The notes below the pieces were generated by a model, which was not told the origin of the DNA, ran no database searches, and was given only the letters and a program-made list of their open reading frames with translations. 64,000 nt of DNA from Paenibacillus sp. Soil787. GTDB taxonomy: Bacteria > Bacillota > Bacilli > Paenibacillales > NBRC-103111. Both the position numbers and the translations under genes were made by a program. The stretch spans positions 601,189 through 665,188 of the forward strand of contig NZ_LMSP01000001.1 in assembly GCF_001429545.1 (NCBI RefSeq), given 5' to 3'. The first letter of the stretch is position 1, and each line of letters starts with the position of its first letter. Below, in pieces: positions 7,308-16,659 of the stretch.

Positions 7308-8453
7308 ATGTCTAAAGTAGTAACAAGCGTTGGAGCGGATGCAGCGAATTCACCATGGGTAGAGGAGCTTTGGCAACAAATTATCGGCAAAGTGGGACAA
7401 ATGAGCGAAACCATTGGCGCTGATTTCCCATATATCTCCTATGATGGAAAGTATAATAGTGAAGAAGCGGATTGGTGGACGAATGGGTTCTGGCCAGGCC
7501 TTCTGTGGCTGATTTATCGCGAGTCTAAGGAAGATCAGCTCAAAGATACAGCAGCACAGATCGAAGCATTGATGGATCCCGTGCTTACCGACTTTTATCC
7601 CCTGCATCATGACGTAGGGTTTATGTGGAGCTTATCTTCCGTAGCACAATACAAGCTGCTTGGTTGTGAAGATTCAAAGCGACGGGCAATGACAGCCGCG
7701 AGTCATCTAGTTGGGCGTTTCAATGTGAAGGGCAAATTCATTCGCGCTTGGAACCAACCGGAGCGGGTTGGTTGGGCTATTATTGACTGTATGATGAATC
7801 TGCCGCTGCTCTATTGGGCAAGTCAGGAGTCGGGCGACCCTCGTTTTCGGCATGTGGCTGCTCTTCATGCGGATACGACTTTGCGTGATTTTCTGCGTCC
7901 AGATGGATCGTCACACCATATTGTGTGCTTCGATCCTGAGTCTGGAGAGAGACAAGAAGCGCTAGGGGGACAAGGCTACTCGCCGGATTCAGCATGGTCG
8001 CGCGGTACTGCGTGGGCGTTATACGGCATGGCACTTAGCGCACGTTACACGGGAGATCAACGATATATCGATGCAGCTAAACGTGCAGCGCATTTTTTCC
8101 TGGCCAATGTTCCCGAAGATGGATTACCGCCTTGGGATTTCCGAGCTCCTTGGGAAGAAGGTATGGCTATGGATTCTAGCGCGTCAGCCTGTGCAGCCAG
8201 CGGCATGTTGGAATTGAGCTTGTTGGTACCTGTGGGCGAGTCTGAGCTTTATCGCCGTGCGGCCGAGAACCTGATTTTTAAATTAAATGAAAAATACACG
8301 ACTTGGGATGATCCTAGCGAGGAAGCGATTCTTCGGATGGGAACTGCCAATCGACCTAAGAAGACGCACGTTAACGTACCAATGATCTATGGGGACTATT
8401 TCTTCGCGGAAGCAGTTTGTAAGCTGCGCGGCGTACATGATACATTCTGGTAG
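7308..8453 (+). CDS. GH88 unsaturated glucuronyl hydrolase
   Basis: 381-residue (alpha/alpha)6-barrel enzyme of GH88, which removes the 4,5-unsaturated uronic acid left at the non-reducing end by polysaccharide lyases. The two catalytic acidic residues known from Bacillus UGL (Asp88, Asp149) have clear counterparts: Asp102 in HHDVGFMW and Asp160 in IIDCMMNLPLLYWA. The SAWSRGTAWALYG barrel motif is also present. No signal peptide, so it works on imported oligosaccharides. ATG at 7308 is chosen over 7299 because AGAGGGG at 7292-7298 is nine bases from 7308. Its presence implies that the substrate is a lyase-cleaved, uronate-containing glycan. It lies 15 bases after the aldo/keto reductase. Confidence 0.9.
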   Translation: MSKVVTSVGADAANSPWVEELWQQIIGKVGQMSETIGADFPYISYDGKYNSEEADWWTNGFWPGLLWLIYRESKEDQLKDTAAQIEALMDPVLTDFYPLHHDVGFMWSLSSVAQYKLLGCEDSKRRAMTAASHLVGRFNVKGKFIRAWNQPERVGWAIIDCMMNLPLLYWASQESGDPRFRHVAALHADTTLRDFLRPDGSSHHIVCFDPESGERQEALGGQGYSPDSAWSRGTAWALYGMALSARYTGDQRYIDAAKRAAHFFLANVPEDGLPPWDFRAPWEEGMAMDSSASACAASGMLELSLLVPVGESELYRRAAENLIFKLNEKYTTWDDPSEEAILRMGTANRPKKTHVNVPMIYGDYFFAEAVCKLRGVHDTFW

Positions 8454-8466
8454 GAGGAAACATCCA

Positions 8467-10401
8467 ATGACACACACTAGCAAATCCAATCCAACAACAG
8501 GTCACATCTGTGCACGTGATTCATGGACAGCGCCAACTTGGGCGCTCATGGAGCGGAAGTTAATCGATACATTGAACGAGGCCGCAGTGGAATATGTACG
8601 TAGATATACACGAGAAGATGGGACGATCGTTTGGCGTGAAGACTGGCCAGGAATGGACGGATCGGACGATCCCTATGAAGCGTTTATGAATTTATCCCTG
8701 CTTTACGCACTTGGCGGCAATGAAGAGATTCTGCGTTTGTCCCGCCTTATGTTTGATGCGATTACTTGGCAGTGGACTGAATATGGTCAAATTCATAATG
8801 AATTTGATGCGTATTATGACTGGATGCATCACGGCGAGGGTTCCTTATATTTCTATTTCCTTGGCTTGTCCGATCCGCATCTGTTGAAGAATCGTCAGCG
8901 TGCTGTTAAGTTTGCTGAGTTATACACCGGTAAGAATCCGGAAGTGCCTAACTATGATGCAGAACGAAAGCTGATGCGCTCGCCAATTACGGGCAGCAAG
9001 GGACCACGCTTTCAGATGACGGAAGAGGACTGGGTAACTCATAGAGGTGTGCTCGATGATTATTTGGCACCGTTCGAGGACATTCCAGGTGTAGACTTCG
9101 CAAGCGGGAAGTGCAAGTGGTCAGATGATAACATCTACCGTGAAATCATTAGCCGAATGAACGAACGGAAAGCGAAGGGAGATGTCCCGCTGAATTTGAA
9201 CGCAACCGGCTTGATCACCAATGCGTTTATGTACACGGGCGATGAATCTTATCGGCAGTGGGTATTGGACTATTTGACCGCGTGGGAAGAGCGTACGCTT
9301 CGTAACGGCGGATTAATTCCAGACAACGTCGGATTAAGCGATATCATAGGTGAGTACAACGATGGCAAATGGTGGGGAGGTTACTACGGCTACCGTTGGC
9401 CGCACGGATTCATGTCCATCATCGAACCGCTAACCAATGCTGGTATGAACGCTGTGCTTCTTTCTGGTGATCGGAGCAAATTAGATTTGGCACGTTCGCA
9501 ATTGGACCGAAATTGGGATCTAGGCAAAGAAATTAATGGGAAATGGCATGTTCCGAATAAGCATTTTGATTCCGGCTGGACAGACTACAGAATCCAAGTT
9601 CCAACCTACCCGATTTATTTATGGACGATATCGATGGCTGAGGAAGATGCAGCACGTGTAGACCGGATTCCCTATGAAGATCATTTCCGGTTGATCGATA
9701 TGCCCACGATTTCTGGCAGAAATCCGGTTACCCGCAAGGAAACCAAGCATTATATTGCGAATACAGTACCTTGGTACTTATATATGAGAGGGCAATTCCC
9801 AGACTATCCAGAGCGGATTTTGCAGCAAAATCTGGAGCTAATCGCGATTCAATTGGAGAAGCTTCGCTCTCCTAAGGGGGATCCAACCAGCTGGGATTGG
9901 GATCATCCATACAGTATTCATGAGTGGCAGGAATTTTCTCCTGTCTACTTCGAAGGCTTACTGCAAATGATGCTAGGCGCTCCTATGCACATTTCTCACG
10001 GTGGATTACAACATGCCAGAGTGCGTTATTTCGATGCAGACCGAAAGAGATGCGGTCTTCCAGAGGACATAGGTGCTTTGGTGGAAGCGCTTGGTGATGA
10101 GTTTGTCACCTTAACGCTTGTGAACTTATCGGCGTTCAGTGAACGCGAATTGATCGTGCAAGCGGGTAGTTTCGGTGAGCACCAGTTTACCTATATGGAG
10201 AGCTTTAATCAAAGCGGACAAAAGGTTGGAGAGGGAGAGCTCGATGGGAAATGGTTACCCGTCACTCTAGCACCTGGGGCAGGAATTCAATTGAAACTAG
10301 GTATGAAACGTTATGTGAATCAACCAACCTATGAAACGCCGTGGAGTGCTGAAGTGGAAAGTTCGATAGCTAAGCTTATTCGAGGCCGTAACCTAGAATA
10401 G
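8467..10401 (+). CDS. Uncharacterised 644-residue protein, likely carbohydrate-active
   Basis: I do not recognise a named family. The sequence is soluble, without signal peptide or membrane segments. It looks like an alpha/alpha-barrel enzyme: regularly spaced helices with aromatic and acidic loop residues (EDWPGMDGSDDPYE, WMHHGEGSLYFY, WDWDHPYSIHEWQEFSP, MHISHGGLQHAR) precede a beta-rich C-terminal part from about residue 540. Such a helix-toroid plus beta-domain layout is common in polysaccharide lyases and glycosidases. AGGAGG at 8452-8457 sets the start at ATG 8467, 13 bases after the GH88 stop. Being between GH88 and a lactonase, it probably acts on the same uronate oligosaccharide, either as an exo-lyase making the GH88 substrate or as a glycosidase. 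That function is inference only. Confidence 0.7.
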   Translation: MTHTSKSNPTTGHICARDSWTAPTWALMERKLIDTLNEAAVEYVRRYTREDGTIVWREDWPGMDGSDDPYEAFMNLSLLYALGGNEEILRLSRLMFDAITWQWTEYGQIHNEFDAYYDWMHHGEGSLYFYFLGLSDPHLLKNRQRAVKFAELYTGKNPEVPNYDAERKLMRSPITGSKGPRFQMTEEDWVTHRGVLDDYLAPFEDIPGVDFASGKCKWSDDNIYREIISRMNERKAKGDVPLNLNATGLITNAFMYTGDESYRQWVLDYLTAWEERTLRNGGLIPDNVGLSDIIGEYNDGKWWGGYYGYRWPHGFMSIIEPLTNAGMNAVLLSGDRSKLDLARSQLDRNWDLGKEINGKWHVPNKHFDSGWTDYRIQVPTYPIYLWTISMAEEDAARVDRIPYEDHFRLIDMPTISGRNPVTRKETKHYIANTVPWYLYMRGQFPDYPERILQQNLELIAIQLEKLRSPKGDPTSWDWDHPYSIHEWQEFSPVYFEGLLQMMLGAPMHISHGGLQHARVRYFDADRKRCGLPEDIGALVEALGDEFVTLTLVNLSAFSERELIVQAGSFGEHQFTYMESFNQSGQKVGEGELDGKWLPVTLAPGAGIQLKLGMKRYVNQPTYETPWSAEVESSIAKLIRGRNLE

Positions 10402-10426
10402 TAAGCATATGAGGAGATTGTAAGCT

Positions 10427-11311
10427 ATGACATTTAATCGTCAGTCATCAACTAGAGATGTTAACCTTCCCTATCTCGATAGCCATGTCCACTTCTGGAA
10501 GCTGGAGCGTGGCGATTATCATTGGCTGAAGCCGAGCAATTCCGTTCTATACCAGAATTATTTGCCAACCGATCTGTTAGGTTCTGAGGCTGCTAGCTCC
10601 GTGCGTGGATTTATCGCCGTACAGGCAGCACCGACAATAGCAGAGACGGAATTTCTGCTTGAGCTGGCGGGTAAAGATGAGCGAATTCTCGGTGTTGTAG
10701 GTTGGCTGGATCCGTTCGCGGATTCCTTCGTTGACGAATATCGACGTTTACGTAACAACCCGCAATTCGTTGGGATCAGGTTGGACCGTTCCGTCTTCGA
10801 GCCAAATACAGAGCAAGTTCCGGATCGTCTGGTAGAACATCTTCGTGTGTTAGAGAAAGATGGTTTCCCCGTTGACCTGCTGATCGGACCGGAAAATATG
10901 CCAACGGTACTTAAATGCCTTAGGTTCGTGCCTCACTTAAAGGCCGTTATTAACCATCTAGGTGGTCCACCAATTCGTAATGGTGAATTAGAACTTTGGT
11001 CGGCATACATTGCCGAGCTTTCTGGTTTCACTAATGTGTATTGCAAATGGTCAGGCATGATCACACCGGCTGGTGGTATGAATCCTGAGCGGTTAGCGCC
11101 GTATATTGATTACACTGCCGAAAAGTTCGGCCCCCAACGCATTATGTTCGGCAGTGACTGGCCGGTAGCCTTAATGGCGGGCACCTATAGCGATGTTGTT
11201 CAATTATTCGAGCAGCTGCTGCCTAAGCAGTGGAACGACATGGAGCGCGCAAGCGTACGCAATAACAATGCCAAGGCATTTTATTTTGGGATTGAGGAGA
11301 GCGAAATATGA
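10427..11311 (+). CDS. Amidohydrolase-2 family sugar lactonase (L-fucono/rhamnono-lactonase-like)
   Basis: 294-residue TIM-barrel amidohydrolase of the COG3618 type, whose members hydrolyse L-fuconolactone, L-rhamnonolactone or related lactones. The metal-binding HxH is in LDSHVHFW (His20, His22). VINHLGGPP holds the conserved mid-barrel His, and FGSDWPV holds the metal-binding Asp near the C-terminus. Together with the aldo/keto reductase that starts the operon, it could form a two-step oxidation of a free deoxysugar to its acid (sugar to lactone to aldonate). No dehydratase or aldolase to complete such a pathway is in the operon. A GAGGAG ribosome site precedes the ATG. Its stop overlaps the next start. 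Confidence 0.8.
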   Translation: MTFNRQSSTRDVNLPYLDSHVHFWKLERGDYHWLKPSNSVLYQNYLPTDLLGSEAASSVRGFIAVQAAPTIAETEFLLELAGKDERILGVVGWLDPFADSFVDEYRRLRNNPQFVGIRLDRSVFEPNTEQVPDRLVEHLRVLEKDGFPVDLLIGPENMPTVLKCLRFVPHLKAVINHLGGPPIRNGELELWSAYIAELSGFTNVYCKWSGMITPAGGMNPERLAPYIDYTAEKFGPQRIMFGSDWPVALMAGTYSDVVQLFEQLLPKQWNDMERASVRNNNAKAFYFGIEESEI

Positions 11312-11979
11312 TTCATAGATTCCTCTACTACTCCCAACTTCGCATAGGAACGGCTAACGAATTCCAGCAAATTGTTAAAGAAGATGCAAACGCGCTACGT
11401 AAAGAGTGGGCATCGTTAGGGCTATCGAATGTCTCCGTGTTCTCTTGCGATCTGTACGTTTGTGTCTATACGGAGGTATTAGGTAGTTCGAGTGCGCCAG
11501 TCTGGGATTGGCCGATGTCTTTCGATCGATACCTAGAGAAGTGGCCAACTGAACCTAATGTTTGCGACAGTTCTAGTGATAGGCTATACAGACTTGCAAT
11601 CCCAATGATAGACGTTTTTCATGACGGATTGCCGGAAGACACGGATTCCTGGCATGGCAGCCGATCGGTTGAGGATCGAGTAGGCTCAATCGCCAGATTG
11701 AAACCGGATATGGTATCGAGCTATATCTACTATCATTATCAGAAGCAAGAAGAGTTCCCGGAGAGCTTCAATCAATCCTATTTGATCGGTTCTTTCGGTA
11801 GGTTCTTATTCTCCTATCATGAATTACCTTCTAGGGTGAGCGCAACAAAACGTCAAGGATTACTGACTACAAAAAATTCTCCGATCAATTGGCATGAGGT
11901 GATGTACCCTCATTTCGAGCCATGGGAAGAAGCGCCAGAGGGGCAGCATTTGTGGCGTAAAATGGAGCGAATCATGTGA
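11308..11979 (+). CDS. RhaM/mutarotase-like protein of two ferredoxin-like halves (tentative)
   Basis: 223-residue cytoplasmic protein that overlaps the lactonase by four bases (ATGA), so the two are probably translationally coupled. The N-terminal half (residues 1-100) reads like an L-rhamnose mutarotase/dimeric alpha-beta barrel domain: a short strand at the start, a helix with EFQQIVKEDANALRKEW, then GLSNVSVFSCDLYVCVY. The second half appears to repeat this plan and ends with WHEVMYPHFEPWEE, reminiscent of the conserved Trp-Met tail of RhaM. A mutarotase would fit beside a sugar dehydrogenase and a lactonase, interconverting anomers of the substrate. The resemblance is weak and the key residues could not be verified. 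Confidence 0.45.
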   Translation: MIHRFLYYSQLRIGTANEFQQIVKEDANALRKEWASLGLSNVSVFSCDLYVCVYTEVLGSSSAPVWDWPMSFDRYLEKWPTEPNVCDSSSDRLYRLAIPMIDVFHDGLPEDTDSWHGSRSVEDRVGSIARLKPDMVSSYIYYHYQKQEEFPESFNQSYLIGSFGRFLFSYHELPSRVSATKRQGLLTTKNSPINWHEVMYPHFEPWEEAPEGQHLWRKMERIM

Positions 11980-11980
11980 C

Positions 11981-12020
11981 AACAGCCGGTTATGAGTCAA
12001 GTGACTCGTAACCGGCTGTT
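11981..12020. terminator. Bidirectional terminator between the lactonase operon and the kinase gene
   Basis: AACAGCCGGTTA (11981-11992) pairs perfectly with TAACCGGCTGTT (12009-12020), and inside it TGAGTC pairs with GACTC. This very stable hairpin lies between convergent genes and should serve both strands. Confidence 0.85.
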
Positions 12021-12034
12021 ACCATTTCAGCCAC

Positions 12035-13843
12035 TTATTCGATTTCATCTATGTCTATATTTTCCGGAATAACAATGAACACCGCGGTACCTTTGTGGAG
12101 GTTTTCGGTAAGGAATACGCCATATTCTTCACCAAATATTAATTTAATACGTTGGTTTAAGTTTTTTAACCCAATATGCTTTTCCTCCAAATTAACCCCG
12201 CCAGACATGCTTTGTTGAAGTTTCTTCAGCTGAGTGTCAGGTATCCCCTGTCCATTATCAGAAACGGTGATCACAATGCCATCCGAGGTACGCAACCCTG
12301 TAATGATAATCTGACCTGGGTTTCGCGTGGGAATAATTCCATGTTGGAAAGCATTTTCCAATAAGGGTTGGATGGAGATTTTTAAGATATGGCAGCTAAG
12401 AATACTTTCTTGGATTTGCCATATCACGTCGAACTTGTTCGGATATCTGGCCTGCATGATCCCCACATATTGTTTGGCATGCTGGATCTCATCTCGGATA
12501 TCAGTTAAAGGATTGTCTGTATCTAGACTTCGGCGCAACAGGTCAGATAGTGCTGTTACCATGTTGGACACGGGATTGTGTCCTTTCGTTAACTCGATCG
12601 CCAGATATTTAATGGTTTCCAAGGTGTTGTATAAGAAATGTGGTGTCGTCTGATTCTGTAAGGCGATTGTTTGCGCTTTCCGTAAGGAATGCAAGCGCAG
12701 TTGCAGCTCTTGTTCTAAGCCTTTCTTCGCATCTAGGGTTCGGAAGATCGAATTGGTGATTGTTCTAACCTCGTTCCATTTGCTTTTTTCGCTGGAGGCC
12801 ATTAAGGGTTCTAACTTCTCCTGATCTTCAATCATGGACATGATCTGATTAACAGGTGAGAATGTCTTAATGGAGATTAATAAGGAAACAACTAAGACAA
12901 TGATCGCACCAACGCCAAAAAACACATACAAAAAGGCACGGAGATCTTTCATTTTTTGCTCGTAATTTTTTAACGGTAATAGCGAAATATAGGTTAGGCC
13001 ATTATCCCCAGAGGGGAGCACGGAAAGAATATACTTTTGTCCATGAATGGTCTTAATAGAAGAATGAGGTTCACCAATTTTGGTAAGGGCATCTGCCGCG
13101 TTCAGAAGATTAACACTATGAATATTGGCCATGAACTCGTTGCGATTAAGGCTGTACACGACGACATCTCCGTCGATGATATACGTGTTTTCGGATTGTT
13201 CCGTCGTTTGATTTGAAAATTTACGAAGCTCTTCGATATCAATATTAGCGGTCACCGCACCAATTTTGTTCTCATAGAGGTAGGCAGGCCGTGTAAATGA
13301 GATGTAGAACGGATAAATATCATTCCGTTTACGAAGATCACGGTAGGACATATTTTTTTCTATTTTTTGATACACGTTACCGGACCAGGTCTTGTCATCA
13401 AACTCTATTAGGGATGAGTCTAGTCGATTGGAAAGCATGTACTGATTTCGCTCAGAGAAGACGTATAAGGAATCAATATACTTAAAGGAGCGTGTGTACA
13501 TGGAGATTTTATCATGAATGGATTTCATATTGGCTGTAAGATTGTTATTGGTGATATCTGTTAACATGAAGGCCGAAACATCATCTTGATAGATCATTTC
13601 CAACGAAACGTGGTCCATTTGTTTGAAGATATTATCGATACTATCCTTCACGCGGTAAAGGGAGTTCATGTTAACGCCACTTACTTCCGTCTCTATGGCC
13701 TTATTCATCTGAAAATACATAACGACGCTCAAACCGGCGAACGGTACGATAACCAGCAGGAAAATGAGAATTAAGCTCTTGATAAAGAGACTCTGGAACT
13801 TGTACATGCGCACGGCTTGAATTAAATTACGGTTTGTTTTCAT
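12035..13843 (-). CDS. YesM-type sensor histidine kinase
   Basis: 602-residue membrane kinase for an extracellular signal. TM1 lies around residues 18-40, followed by a long extracellular dCache-like sensor domain. TM2 (FGVGAIIVLVVSLLISIKTF) and a HAMP-like region lead to the His-kinase domain with phosphoacceptor His402 in TTPHFLYNTLE, and to a HATPase domain (LLENAFQHG, VSDNGQGIP, IGLKNLNQRI). The motif reads TTPHF where this family usually has INPHF. ATG at 13843 is preferred because AAGGTG precedes it; the upstream GTG at 13852 overlaps that site. The start overlaps the end of the response regulator by 17 bases, so the two are coupled. The pair is divergent from the LplB/YtcP importer that it presumably controls. 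Confidence 0.9.
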   Translation of the reverse strand: MKTNRNLIQAVRMYKFQSLFIKSLILIFLLVIVPFAGLSVVMYFQMNKAIETEVSGVNMNSLYRVKDSIDNIFKQMDHVSLEMIYQDDVSAFMLTDITNNNLTANMKSIHDKISMYTRSFKYIDSLYVFSERNQYMLSNRLDSSLIEFDDKTWSGNVYQKIEKNMSYRDLRKRNDIYPFYISFTRPAYLYENKIGAVTANIDIEELRKFSNQTTEQSENTYIIDGDVVVYSLNRNEFMANIHSVNLLNAADALTKIGEPHSSIKTIHGQKYILSVLPSGDNGLTYISLLPLKNYEQKMKDLRAFLYVFFGVGAIIVLVVSLLISIKTFSPVNQIMSMIEDQEKLEPLMASSEKSKWNEVRTITNSIFRTLDAKKGLEQELQLRLHSLRKAQTIALQNQTTPHFLYNTLETIKYLAIELTKGHNPVSNMVTALSDLLRRSLDTDNPLTDIRDEIQHAKQYVGIMQARYPNKFDVIWQIQESILSCHILKISIQPLLENAFQHGIIPTRNPGQIIITGLRTSDGIVITVSDNGQGIPDTQLKKLQQSMSGGVNLEEKHIGLKNLNQRIKLIFGEEYGVFLTENLHKGTAVFIVIPENIDIDEIE

Positions 13844-15428
13844 GGTCAGCACCTTGTGAAAGCAGGCTTTGTTGGCGAATATAATCCTTAGGATTGACGC
13901 CTGTAGTTTGTTTAAATAATCGAGTAAAGTACTTACTATTGAGATAGCCTACTTTTTCCGTAATCTCATGAATTTTATATTCGCGGGATTCCAGCAATTC
14001 TATCGCTTTCTGAATGCGGAGTTGTGTTAAATAATCAATATAATTGGTTCCCGTGGTTTGTTTGAAGATTCGGCTAAAGTAAATGTGATTTAAGAAAACG
14101 TGATTAGCGACCTCTTCGAGTGACAAATCTCGATGAAAGTTATGAATGATATACTTCTGTGCGGCGTCCACGATCAGCTTTGCATTGGTTTCTTTGGAAG
14201 TCACATTGAGAACCATGAGATCGCTAATGTACTGCTTGGCCCACTTACGTATATCTTCTAACTCATTGATTTCAATGACAACATGGTAATTGTGAACGGT
14301 CTCATGAGGTATCTTGCCAACCAATCCCCGATCAGAGTAATAGCGAAATACCATCGCAAACAGGTCCATAATTAATCGATGAACAAACGTAATAGGCAAG
14401 TCGCGAAACTCGTCAAGGAAGCGGTCAATTAAACTCATCGTTTCTTCTTTTTGACCATCGGTCACATTCGCTAAGAATACCTTGTACTTTTCCAAGAGCT
14501 TCTCATATTCCAACGGATCCAGCCGATCTTTCCCTCGCGTTTCTTCAAATACTAACTTTAAAGGTTCACTAAATCGGGCAAGCTCAATCACATTAGGGAA
14601 CGTCGCACTGATTTGATACCGAAGCACTATGTCGAAGTTGTTCCGGATTCGTGAAATCATTACATCAAGCTCCCCGAGTAGCTGCTCACGAAGAATGTCT
14701 TGGCTTATTGAATGGGTTGGAAAGGCAATTAATTTCAACCCCTGATAATCATTGAAAACAGCTTTATACATGAAATTGCCATTCTCTGCATGGAAAATGC
14801 TCTTTAACGAGTAAGTAAGTTTTTCCCGTTTCATGGAAAGCTTCTCGGGCTCACACAGCTCCAGTTCAACTAAAGCGCAGGGACAATGAGCAGGATCTAG
14901 TGAAAGGGATAACAAGTTGATTCGTTTATTAAGCTCCTCCGTATTCCGTAACGCCCCCATCACTAAGTCCGTATAAAATTGTTCTTTCAATAGAGGAAGA
15001 AGCTCATGGAAGCGAACGGATTGCTGCTGCTGATTCATATGTTGAGTTTTTAGTTTGTCCATCTTTTGTTTTAAAGCCTGAAACACTTCAGTGATTTCAT
15101 CGTATTTCGTAGGTTTTAACAAATAATGTTCGACATTATATTGAATGGCTTGTTGCGCATAGTCAAAGTCCTTGTATCCGCTAATGATAATGACACGAAT
15201 ATGGGGGGAATGCTCATAAATATGCTTAGCTAACTGGAGACCATTGATCTCTGCCATGCGAATATCGGTTAACACGAGGTCAACCTCATGGGTTTTTAAG
15301 TACTCGATGGCTTCTTTACCATCCTCAAAATCAGCAACGATTTGAAATCCAAGTGATTCCCAATCCAGGAAATACTTCAATCCCCTGCGAACAATCTCTT
15401 CGTCGTCAACCAGAACAAGCTTGTACAT
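13827..15428 (-). CDS. YesN-type response regulator with AraC DNA-binding domain
   Basis: 533-residue regulator. The receiver domain is at residues 1-120 with acidic pair Asp8/Asp9, phosphorylation site Asp55 in LVLTDIRM and the conserved Lys in HYLLKP. A long middle linker follows, and an AraC-type double helix-turn-helix lies at about 425-525 (NHIYFSRIFKQTTG, NSKYFTRLFKQTTG). It is first in its two-gene operon, upstream of the kinase. The 227-base spacer to the divergent importer operon must hold its binding sites. I could not find a convincing repeated operator there. The most likely target is 15656-19248, and perhaps the beta-helix gene behind it. Confidence 0.9.
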   Translation of the reverse strand: MYKLVLVDDEEIVRRGLKYFLDWESLGFQIVADFEDGKEAIEYLKTHEVDLVLTDIRMAEINGLQLAKHIYEHSPHIRVIIISGYKDFDYAQQAIQYNVEHYLLKPTKYDEITEVFQALKQKMDKLKTQHMNQQQQSVRFHELLPLLKEQFYTDLVMGALRNTEELNKRINLLSLSLDPAHCPCALVELELCEPEKLSMKREKLTYSLKSIFHAENGNFMYKAVFNDYQGLKLIAFPTHSISQDILREQLLGELDVMISRIRNNFDIVLRYQISATFPNVIELARFSEPLKLVFEETRGKDRLDPLEYEKLLEKYKVFLANVTDGQKEETMSLIDRFLDEFRDLPITFVHRLIMDLFAMVFRYYSDRGLVGKIPHETVHNYHVVIEINELEDIRKWAKQYISDLMVLNVTSKETNAKLIVDAAQKYIIHNFHRDLSLEEVANHVFLNHIYFSRIFKQTTGTNYIDYLTQLRIQKAIELLESREYKIHEITEKVGYLNSKYFTRLFKQTTGVNPKDYIRQQSLLSQGADHENKP

Positions 15429-15655
15429 GGAACTTCATCCTCTCGATGTTCTGAAGCTATTATAGCTCATCGCGACTTAATTATAGGAGTCTTTCGAAGG
15501 AGTTTCGCATAATGAGTTGAAAAAAGTGACTTTTATTGCTTTTAGTGCCCATAATTTGTCGAATTGCGCAACATCGTTGCCGTATGTTTAATTTGGCTCC
15601 CTATTCAGTTATACACCTATTTCTTAAAATAAAAGTACGAAGAGGGGGAAGCAAT

Positions 15656-16624
15656 ATGAGAGATACGGTTTTAAATAAGATACCTGATAAAACAGTCGCT
15701 AAGCCTTTCAGGAGCAATTCATTTAAACGATTAGTTAAAGAGAATATAGCATTATTTATCCTAACCTTACCGGCAATTTTATATTACCTCATTTTTCACT
15801 ATACACCGATGTTCGGAGTCATACTTGCTTTTAAAGATTATAAGTATAGCGAAGGCATCATGGGGAGTGCTTGGGTCGGATTCAAAAATTTCGAATACTT
15901 CTTCACATCTATGGATGCATGGCGAATTACAAGAAATACAGTAAGCTATGCTGGTGTTTTTATCGTCTTGGGAAATATAGCAGCTGTGACAGTTGCACTC
16001 TTGTTGTTTGAGGTTCGTGGGAAATTGGCATTGAAATTCTATCAAACAGCCATGATTATGCCGAAATTTTTATCATGGGTACTAGTTGGGTATATGACAT
16101 ATGCGTTATTCAATCCCACATTAGGTTATTTCAATCAATTGATCCAATTCTTCGGTTTTGAGTCGTTAGATGTTTACTCCAACTCCAAGTATTGGCCTTA
16201 CATTATCGTCTCTGTCGAAATTTGGAAGACGGTTGGATTAAGCTCCATCATCTATTACGCAGCCTTAATGAGCGTTGACCCGGAATTGTATGAAGCCGCT
16301 AAAATTGATGGTGCAGGAAAGATGAGACAAATATTTGCTATTTCGCTACCTTCGCTAACGCCTGTTTTAACTATCATTATCATCCTGGCGATTGGTAACC
16401 TATTTAGAGGAGATTTTGGCTTATTTTATCAAATACCAAGGGATATCGGCGTATTGTATCCAACAACGGATGTCATTGACACTTACGTGTATCGTGGATT
16501 ACGTGCAGGGGACTTCGGTATATCGGCTGCTGTTGGATTGTTCCAATCGGTGGTCGGACTTATCCTAATCGTAATCAGTAACTGGATTGTAACGAAAGTA
16601 AGACCGGAAAATGCTCTATTCTAA
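15656..16624 (+). CDS. LplB-type carbohydrate ABC permease
   Basis: 322-residue membrane subunit of a CUT1-family sugar importer. About six membrane helices are visible (for example LFILTLPAILYYLIFH near residue 40). The EAA loop that contacts the shared ATPase reads YEAAKIDGAGKM around residues 212-223 and is followed by SLPSLTPVL. GAGGGGG at 15642-15648 sets ATG 15656 as the start; the frame is open 40 codons further upstream but without a ribosome site. It heads the operon LplB-YtcP-binding protein. There is no ATPase gene nearby, as usual for such importers, which share an MsmX-like ATPase encoded elsewhere. Confidence 0.92.
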   Translation: MRDTVLNKIPDKTVAKPFRSNSFKRLVKENIALFILTLPAILYYLIFHYTPMFGVILAFKDYKYSEGIMGSAWVGFKNFEYFFTSMDAWRITRNTVSYAGVFIVLGNIAAVTVALLLFEVRGKLALKFYQTAMIMPKFLSWVLVGYMTYALFNPTLGYFNQLIQFFGFESLDVYSNSKYWPYIIVSVEIWKTVGLSSIIYYAALMSVDPELYEAAKIDGAGKMRQIFAISLPSLTPVLTIIIILAIGNLFRGDFGLFYQIPRDIGVLYPTTDVIDTYVYRGLRAGDFGISAAVGLFQSVVGLILIVISNWIVTKVRPENALF

Positions 16625-16659
16625 TTGTGTATAAATGAGTAAGTAGGAGGCGGTTAAGT

